DNA of 61,550 nt from Candidatus Brevefilum sp. GTDB lineage: Bacteria > Chloroflexota > Anaerolineae > Anaerolineales > Anaerolineaceae. The notes under the pieces were generated by a model. That model was not told the DNA's origin. It searched no databases and saw only the letters and a list, made by a program, of their open reading frames with translations. Shown one piece after another: positions 56,161 through 61,550 of this stretch (position 1 is the first letter of the stretch; every line of letters begins with the position of its first letter). Location of the stretch: positions 1 to 61,550 of the forward strand of contig JARGGB010000009.1 in NCBI GenBank assembly GCA_029210815.1, written 5' to 3'. A program made the position numbers and the translations under genes.

Positions 56161-57906
56161 ATGCCCATTCGAATTTTGCCAGATCATATTGCATCACAAA
56201 TCGCTGCCGGTGAGGTGATTGAACGCCCTGCATCAGTGGTTAAGGAGCTTGTCGAAAACGCCCTGGATGCCAGAAGCACGGAGATTACCATTGAGATTGA
56301 AGGTGCTGGAAAACGCCTGATCGCTGCCATTGATAACGGCGATGGCGTCCCCAGGCAGGAACTGGGGTTGGCGGTTTCAAGGCATGCCACCAGTAAATTG
56401 TCGAGGGCAGAAGACCTTTTCCATATTGAAACCCTGGGGTTTCGTGGAGAAGCATTAGCATCGATTGGGTCTGTATCCCGAATGACTGTGGAATCACGGA
56501 CGAGGGATGCCGAATCAGGTGCGAGTTTGGATGTTGATGGGGGAAAGCTTGGGAATTTGACTGAGGTCGGCGTACCTTATGGCACCCGGATCGTCGTGCA
56601 GGATTTATTTTATAACGTACCCGCCCGATTAAAATTTTTGAAGACGGATAATACTGAACGACGGCACATTGAGGCTTTGGTGACACGCTATGCCCTGGCT
56701 TATCCCGATGTCCGCTGGGAGTTGGTCGTGGACGGCAAGCCATCATTGCAAACAAGCGGCAACGGTGATCAGCGTGAAGTGCTGGCAGGGCTCTATGGAT
56801 TGGACCTTGCCAAACAAATGCTGGCGGTTGACTTCAAAGAGAGTGATGCCCATATTCATGGTTTTATCAGCCCAATTGCAGTGACACGCTCTAACCGGCG
56901 CGACATCACCATATTCGTTAATGGGCGCTGGGTGAAGGATACGGCCGTGACGGCGGCGATCATCAGGGCATATCACACACTGTTGATGGTGGGGCGTTTC
57001 CCGATCGTCGTATTATTCCTGGATTTACCCCCTGAAACTGTGGATGTTAACGTCCATCCTGCGAAAGCAGAAGTGCGCTTCAGAGAAGGTAACCTGGTTT
57101 TCACCCAAACACAGCGCGCGGTGCGCCGCGCATTGCTGGCATATTCACCAGTGCCAGATCTGCGACCAAGACAGTTCTGGGGTGAATCACAGAACCAGGG
57201 TGGACAAACTGTTGATCCTGCCTGGGCAATGTCGGCAGAGATTTCGACAAACCAGGATTTGGACAATTCCCCATCATTGCCGCAAATCAGCATTCACACC
57301 GGAGACCTGGATGCCGACGCCCTGCCCTTATTACGGTTGATCGGACAGGTAGCAGCGACTTACCTGGTAGCGGAAGGTCCGGATGGATTGTATTTAATCG
57401 ACCAGCATGCTGCCCATGAACGTGTGCTCTTTGAACAGCTAATGGCACAGCAGTCCCAGGACGGTGTACCGGCGCAATCGTTGTTGGAGCCTGTCAATGT
57501 GACCCTTCCCCCAGACAAAGCACGCCTGCTTGATGACCAGTTGGAAGCTTTAGAAAACCTTGGCTTCCAGGTTGAGAGCTTTGGTCCGAATACCTTCACT
57601 GTTCGGGCAATTCCTGCGCTGCTTGTGGGTGGCGACCCGGAAGCCGCGCTGAACGTGCTTGTGGAGGATTTTGAGGAGGACGAGACGCCCCTGGCTTCAG
57701 CAACAGAAGCAAAAATTACAGCGCGAATCTGCAAGCGGATGGCGGTAAAGGGCGGGCAGAACCTCAGCCCTGAAGAACAGCGTGCATTGCTGCAGGGTTT
57801 AGAAAAATGCCAGTCGCCTCGCACCTGCCCTCATGGACGTCCAACCATGATTCATCTGTCAGCCGATCTGCTCGAAAGGCAGTTTGGCAGGCGGGGTGCC
57901 CGGTAG
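56161..57906 (+). CDS. mutL: DNA mismatch repair protein MutL
   Basis: GHKL ATPase of mismatch repair, 581 aa. ATPase motifs ELVENALDA, AIDNGDGV, and TLGFRGEALASI are present. The C-terminal half carries LIDQHAAHERVLFEQLM, the DQHA(X)2E(X)4E nicking-endonuclease motif, plus CKRMAVKGG and CPHGRPT, so it is the endonuclease type expected in organisms without MutH. mutS is not in the window. Start follows GGAGG. The PfkB gene follows 12 bases downstream. Confidence 0.96.
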   Translation: MPIRILPDHIASQIAAGEVIERPASVVKELVENALDARSTEITIEIEGAGKRLIAAIDNGDGVPRQELGLAVSRHATSKLSRAEDLFHIETLGFRGEALASIGSVSRMTVESRTRDAESGASLDVDGGKLGNLTEVGVPYGTRIVVQDLFYNVPARLKFLKTDNTERRHIEALVTRYALAYPDVRWELVVDGKPSLQTSGNGDQREVLAGLYGLDLAKQMLAVDFKESDAHIHGFISPIAVTRSNRRDITIFVNGRWVKDTAVTAAIIRAYHTLLMVGRFPIVVLFLDLPPETVDVNVHPAKAEVRFREGNLVFTQTQRAVRRALLAYSPVPDLRPRQFWGESQNQGGQTVDPAWAMSAEISTNQDLDNSPSLPQISIHTGDLDADALPLLRLIGQVAATYLVAEGPDGLYLIDQHAAHERVLFEQLMAQQSQDGVPAQSLLEPVNVTLPPDKARLLDDQLEALENLGFQVESFGPNTFTVRAIPALLVGGDPEAALNVLVEDFEEDETPLASATEAKITARICKRMAVKGGQNLSPEEQRALLQGLEKCQSPRTCPHGRPTMIHLSADLLERQFGRRGAR

Positions 57907-57918
57907 AGGAGAGGTTCG

Positions 57919-58824
57919 ATGGCTCGATTCTTTGTGGCAGGTTTGATCAATATCGAAACCACGCTGGCGATCGATAATTTTCCACTGGAATATTCCCCGG
58001 ATAATTTCCCATTTTTTGGTGTGCAATCCACGGTTTCTGGTGTGGGTTTGAATATCGCCAAAGCCCTGACCACTTTGGGCAACCAGTTGGACCTGGCTTC
58101 ATTGATCGGGGAGGATGAGAATGGTTGGTTGGCGCGCAAAGCATTAGCTGAAGTCGGCATTGACGATCACCTGGTACTGAGTAATTTAGCTGAAACAGCA
58201 CAATCGGTGATCCTGTACGAAATGGAGGGACGCCGGCAGATACACACAGACCTCAAGGACATCCAGCAGCAAGCTTACCCAATACTAAAAGCCCAAAAAG
58301 CGATTGAAGCCTGCGATTTGGCGGTGATTTGCAATATTAATTTTGCCCGTCCGCTGCTGGCTGTGGCTAAAGAGGCAGGCAAACCGATCGCAACAGACGT
58401 GCATGCGCTGGTCAGCCTGGATCATGATTATAACCAGGATTATATGCGTGCGGGGGATATCCTGTTTATGAGCGACGAAAAATTACCAGAGTCGTTGGAG
58501 GAAGCTGCCAGGAAGATTCTGGATCGTTTCAACACGAAGATCCTGGTGATTGGCATGGGTAAGAAAGGTGCCTTGCTTGCTGTGAGGGAAGATGGCTTTA
58601 TTGGGCGCTTTGAGGCTGTGAAGACCAGGAAGGTGGTCAACAGCATTGGCGCAGGGGATGCATTGTTTTCATCCTTCCTGGATCGCTATCTTCGAACCGG
58701 GGATCCTTATACCTCCTTGAAGGCAGCCATGGTGTTTGCGTCTTATAAGATTGGGGAAAAAGGTGCAGCCCAGGGTTTTTTGAATGGGGAGGAATTGGAC
58801 GCGTGGGTGCGAAGGATATATTAA
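57919..58824 (+). CDS. PfkB-family carbohydrate kinase
   Basis: A 301-aa ribokinase-like kinase. Anion-hole/catalytic Asp motif VNSIGAGDALFSSFLDR near residue 240 and the N-terminal substrate region PFFGVQSTVSGVGLNIAKAL, with LIGEDENGW, are all characteristic. Conserved residues do not allow distinguishing ribokinase, nucleoside or fructokinase substrates. Ribosome site GAGGAGAGG. It is probably cotranscribed with mutL. Confidence 0.88.
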   Translation: MARFFVAGLINIETTLAIDNFPLEYSPDNFPFFGVQSTVSGVGLNIAKALTTLGNQLDLASLIGEDENGWLARKALAEVGIDDHLVLSNLAETAQSVILYEMEGRRQIHTDLKDIQQQAYPILKAQKAIEACDLAVICNINFARPLLAVAKEAGKPIATDVHALVSLDHDYNQDYMRAGDILFMSDEKLPESLEEAARKILDRFNTKILVIGMGKKGALLAVREDGFIGRFEAVKTRKVVNSIGAGDALFSSFLDRYLRTGDPYTSLKAAMVFASYKIGEKGAAQGFLNGEELDAWVRRIY

Positions 58825-58944
58825 GCCTCCTGGTCAGAAAAAGAGTATTAAAATAATTCTGCACATCCGATATTGTAGTGAGCTGGATAATGAAAATTAG
58901 CAGCTATGTGAATTACCGGAATAATTTTATTCAAAAGATTCACA

Positions 58945-59099
58945 TGGAGTGAGGGGCTTTAGCCCGAAAAACTTTAGATATTTATGGCTTTTTTAATTCA
59001 AAGAGCTTTTTTGTTTAAAGGTGTATTTCTGCTAAAAATTTTATCTATTTTAAAAGATAAGTCGGCCTAAACCCTCATCAGGGCAGGTGCCTCACTCCA
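58945..59099. repeat. MITE-like element with 10-base inverted ends
   Basis: TGGAGTGAGG (58945-58954) is inverted as CCTCACTCCA (59090-59099). Near the left end is GGGCTTTAGCCC and near the right end GGCCTAAACCCTCATCAGGGC. No coding content. Target duplications not seen. Confidence 0.5.
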
Positions 59100-59193
59100 A
59101 TAACTTTGGCAAAAGCTCAACGAGTAAGGCATCTTTTGCAGTCTGTGCTTTTAATAAATACGGACCCTGAAATATATTTCGCATAGATATTAT

Positions 59194-59503
59194 TTGTAGG
59201 GTGGGTTGGCCAAAAGGTATATACATAGAAAAAAGTCGATATTTTGTGAAAGCAATAAGATTAACCCGGGCATTATTAACCAACCCACCGTATCATTACG
59301 CAAAAAATGGTGGGTTGGTAACAAGGGATTTCTTAATAACGGGCTTTGGAATTACATAAACTTTATATGTCAATTACTTATCCCCAACCCACCGACTCAA
59401 AGCAAAAAAATGGTGGGTTGGTTAACAAGAGGTTTCTTAATCACACGCTTTTGGAATACAAAAGCCATGTATGTTAATTGCCTATCACCAACCCACCCTA
59501 CAA
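59194..59503. repeat. Composite of three GGTGGGTTGG palindromic units
   Basis: Outer ends TTGTAGGGTGGGTTGG (59194-59209) and CCAACCCACCCTACAA (59488-59503) are exact inverted copies. Inside, CCAACCCACC/GGTGGGTTGG pairs give units 59200-59289, 59309-59403 and 59422-59497, separated by 19 and 18 bases ending in A-runs. Units 2 and 3 are related as direct repeats with 113-base offset. No transposase gene is present, so this is a non-autonomous type. Confidence 0.85.
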
Positions 59504-59554
59504 AAAAGCAAGCAGGGGGAATTAAAGGAAAATTTTTCTAATTGGATTTGTGAG

Positions 59555-60913
59555 TCACACAGACTGTATCCAATCCGGGGGTGTGTGGGGCAGCGGCTTT
59601 TTCCCATAAAAGAGATCATCCATCCAGAGTGCTGCTCGGCGGAAATTGTGTGACTGCGCCACGCCAAGGCGGATCAGGTTATGCATAACATTGTCCGCAT
59701 GGGCATAGGGACAAACCGCCATACAGCGTCCGCAGTCTGTGCCAACCCTGGTCCAGTAGGTGTAGCAGCGTTCCGGGTTTATCTTCCAGCGTAGGGTACC
59801 GTCGGCATATTCCTGGCGATCACCAAAGGGAATCGCCAGTGAGGGACATACCTGTGCGCATTTTTTGCAGATGCTGCAGAAGTCGATCATATCCGGGTAC
59901 CAGGCTGCCTGGTCTTCTGCCAGTGGGAGGTCCGTGGTGACCACTGCCAACCGCACGCGCGGTCCCAAGCTGGGCGTCATCAACAAACCCATGCGGCCGA
60001 TCTCGCCCAATCCGGCATCTTTGGCGACCAGGGGCGCGATCACCCGGTAATTCCCGTCGATGTGTGCACGAGCCGGGTAGCCCATGGCACGGATGGCAGC
60101 AGCCAGGGCGACGGCGATTTTACCCGCTTCAGCGTACTGCCGGGCAGATTCCATCACGGCGGGCATGCGCGGTCCGGTATTGACCATTTCATGGCACATC
60201 TCTACGGTAACAGCGACGGCAAACTGTTGATCCAGGGTGATTTCCGCCCCATACTCACCAGAGCCGCGGCCGATATGAGAGTAGATATGGTAGGGCTGCA
60301 CCCTGCAGACACCAACATCTCTCACCCCATGGTAAATTGCCAGGTTTTTGATGAAATCCGTCATATTATCCGGAGGATCTACGACCTTTGTTTTAGAAAC
60401 CGGACCGTCGACAGCGTCCCGCAGAGATTCTGTCAGGAAGAAATCGCCCTGTGGGGAGGCAGCCAGCTTCTGGTTGAAGAACAAGGCGCCGGGTTCGAGC
60501 AAGCCCGGGTTTTGGCGGAAAGCATCATCCAGGCTTTTGTGTTCGGGGTGGTCGGCGTAATAAGCTTCAAAATTGGGCGTACCCGGCTGGAGACGTGCGC
60601 GGGCAAACATGATTGTGCGTTCATCCACACGCTGTTCTGGAGGTGGGGAGGGGGTGATTTCTTTAGCAGAAGGCCACAAGAAAAGGACGACACCCGCCAG
60701 TGATACGGCAAGGATGATCCCCAACCCAATGTTTTGGATAAGTTTGGGTGAAATCAGCAAGGAAGCAAAGATGATCCCACTTATCAGGAATAGTAAAAAG
60801 GATAGACGGCTTGCCCTGTGGTGCATTTCGCGCAGGGATACCAGTGCGAAGCTGAGAAAACCGAGCAAAGTAAATAATCCAATTGCAGCCAAAAGGATTT
60901 CAAGGGATGTCAT
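59555..60913 (-). CDS. Reductive dehalogenase-like protein with N-terminal three-helix membrane anchor
   Basis: A 452-aa protein. Residues about 4-25, 35-53 and 62-80 are membrane helices with a positively charged first loop (SLREMHHRASR). The rest matches the RdhA/QueG-type corrinoid and iron-sulfur core: GLGEIGRMGLLMTP, TDLPLAEDQ, FCSICKKCAQVCPSLAIPFGD (first 4Fe-4S) and RCYTYW...DCGRCMAVCPYAH (second), the second being closer to RdhA than to epoxyqueuosine reductase. There is no Tat signal, which classical respiratory RdhA have; the three helices resemble the RdhB anchor. ATG 60913 follows AGGAAAA; the open frame to 61012 enters the tRNA gene and is discarded. Catalytic substrate unknown. 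Confidence 0.82.
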   Translation of the reverse strand: MTSLEILLAAIGLFTLLGFLSFALVSLREMHHRASRLSFLLFLISGIIFASLLISPKLIQNIGLGIILAVSLAGVVLFLWPSAKEITPSPPPEQRVDERTIMFARARLQPGTPNFEAYYADHPEHKSLDDAFRQNPGLLEPGALFFNQKLAASPQGDFFLTESLRDAVDGPVSKTKVVDPPDNMTDFIKNLAIYHGVRDVGVCRVQPYHIYSHIGRGSGEYGAEITLDQQFAVAVTVEMCHEMVNTGPRMPAVMESARQYAEAGKIAVALAAAIRAMGYPARAHIDGNYRVIAPLVAKDAGLGEIGRMGLLMTPSLGPRVRLAVVTTDLPLAEDQAAWYPDMIDFCSICKKCAQVCPSLAIPFGDRQEYADGTLRWKINPERCYTYWTRVGTDCGRCMAVCPYAHADNVMHNLIRLGVAQSHNFRRAALWMDDLFYGKKPLPHTPPDWIQSV

Positions 60914-60961
60914 AAATTTTTCCTGTTGATAATTTGGAACAATTATAACCCAATGGTTGTC

Positions 60962-60989
60962 TTGTAAAAAAAGTGCCTGGTGGTATAAT
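60962..60989 (+). promoter_or_regulatory. Promoter of tRNA-Pro
   Basis: TTGTAA (60962-60967), 16-base spacer, TATAAT (60984-60989), 10 bases before the first tRNA base. Confidence 0.65.
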
Positions 60990-60999
60990 CTGTCCTGTA

Positions 61000-61073
61000 C
61001 GGGGCGTGGCACAGCCCGGTAGTGCGCACGGTTCGGGTCCGTGAGGTCGACGGTTCAAATCCGTCCGCCCCGA
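61000..61073 (+). tRNA. tRNA-Pro(CGG)
   Basis: Cloverleaf folds completely in 74 bases: acceptor CGGGGCG pairs with CGCCCCG (61066-61072), discriminator A; anticodon stem CACGG/CCGTG with loop TTCGGGT and anticodon CGG at 61034-61036 (codon CCG); T-arm CGACGGTTCAAATCCGTCC region. CCA is not encoded. Confidence 0.95.
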
Positions 61074-61080
61074 CTAAAAG

Positions 61081-61104
61081 ACTCTCCTATTAAGGGGAGT
61101 TTTT
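61081..61104 (+). terminator. Intrinsic terminator after tRNA-Pro
   Basis: ACTCTCC (61081-61087), loop TATTAA, GGGGAGT (61094-61100) with one G-T pair, then T-run to 61104. Confidence 0.8.
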
Positions 61105-61550
61105 GTTTGGTGCCTGAAGAGAAGCGGAACCCCCGGAGCTAGCGGAGGTGGGCAAAAAGGGTGCTACGCGAAGGTCGACGGTTTCCTACGCTGGCGCTTC
61201 AGGACAGGCAAATTCGTCCTCCTGTAACGTAGTGAAACTCCCAAAGGGAGCAGGAGCGAAACGGAATTCCCGATGGGAGTAGGCAATTAAATGCTCCTCA
61301 GAAGGGAAGTTTGAATAATTAAGTGAATTCTAGGGGGCTTTGCTGTGAGGTTTTGGTTTCCTAGAAAAAGGGATAGGCAAATCGTCCAGTTTCAACACTT
61401 TTCACATGAAAAACACCCAATTTGTTTAACACTTTGGAACAAATAGGGTTTTGGATTTTACTACAAGGGGTTAATATGAGGTTTCATTAGGGTTGATGTA
61501 TAAACGCAAACGACCAGAGTTGCAACTCTGATCGTCTGCTAATTCATCAA
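61105..61550. other. Gene-free window end
   Basis: No gene seen. It has an exact 12-base copy of the tRNA T-arm side (AGGTCGACGGTT at 61172-61183) and GGCAAATTCGTCC-like pieces at 61207-61219 and 61377-61388. A long palindrome ACGACCAGAGTTGC/AACTCTGATCGT lies at 61510-61535; read on the minus strand it is followed by TTTGCGTTT and may be the terminator of a gene beyond the window. Confidence 0.5.

Larger units (their letters stand above)
58825..59554. repeat. Gene-free stretch with palindromic mobile repeats
   Basis: Holds an inverted-repeat element (58945-59099) and a composite of three palindromic units (59194-59503), described separately. The small open frames here overlap the repeats and are not supported as genes. 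Confidence 0.7.

Noticed and set aside
59200-59500. CRISPR-like repeats with spacers
   Set aside because: Repeats are palindromic in alternating orientation, with related internal sequences; fits mobile palindromic elements instead.
59206-59541. Protein-coding frame of 111 aa
   Set aside because: It lies wholly over the repeat composite and its amino-acid pattern follows the repeats.
59555-61012. Longer N-terminus for the RdhA-like protein
   Set aside because: It would run through the tRNA-Pro promoter and into the tRNA gene; ATG 60913 has a ribosome site.

Overview
The window reads as a chromosomal segment of an anaerobic member of the Chloroflexota, most probably class Anaerolineae. This rests on gene content: a 'Chlor_Arch_YYY' giant membrane protein, mevalonate kinase next to an archaeal-type isopentenyl phosphate kinase, TopA with an extra N-terminal zinc domain, and a long-insert RpoC with a hyperacidic tail. 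It also rests on the intergenic repeat types (ISYQLSA-type heptads and GTGGGTTGG palindromes). GC content looks moderate (about 45-48% by eye). No similarity search was run; product names come from motifs and family knowledge.

Layout. 1-340: tail of an IS30-family transposase. 394-8803 (+): an information-processing and housekeeping run, ffh, rpsP, khpA, rimM, dprA, a mannose-1-phosphate guanylyltransferase, topA and a two-helix membrane protein, closed by a terminator. 8966-13361 (-): UbiA-type prenyltransferase, mevalonate kinase, isopentenyl phosphate kinase, dGTPase and greA. 13579-15593: tlyA (+) and a sulfotransferase (-), convergent. 15831-30951 (+): typA leading into a tightly overlapped envelope-glycan locus (flippase-like protein, GT4, two methyltransferases, three large GT-C-type membrane proteins, one of them 1,799 aa). 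30983-35277 (+): cmk, a truncated C69 peptidase and a 1,081-aa hybrid-sensor histidine kinase. 35480-42482 (+): rpoC (no rpoB beside it) and gyrA. 42489-46813 (-): lipM, a PhnD-like lipoprotein, a SanA/YdcF protein, an HD hydrolase and a TIM-barrel/NTF2 fusion. 46998-49629 (+): pspC, lipA, an adenosine-specific kinase-family protein and a nitroreductase. 49660-50274 (-): rdgB. 50389-54142 (+): yceD, rpoD, a promoter-hairpin-terminator RNA unit, and metG. 54143-56160: repeat-rich region around an alpha/beta hydrolase and a decayed radical SAM gene. 56161-58824 (+): mutL and a PfkB kinase. 58825-59554: palindromic mobile repeats. 59555-60913 (-): a reductive-dehalogenase-like protein with its own membrane anchor. 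61000-61073 (+): tRNA-Pro(CGG), then a gene-free end.

How it fits together. Several neighbours share chemistry: LipM/LipA (lipoate), MVK/IPK/UbiA (isoprenoid units and polyprenyl-linked intermediates), and the GT4/flippase/GT-C block, which together suggest polyprenyl-linked envelope glycosylation. The most interesting items are the envelope locus with its YYY fusion, the membrane-anchored RdhA-like protein, the promoter-to-terminator RNA before metG, and the attenuator-like leader of a stand-alone rpoC.
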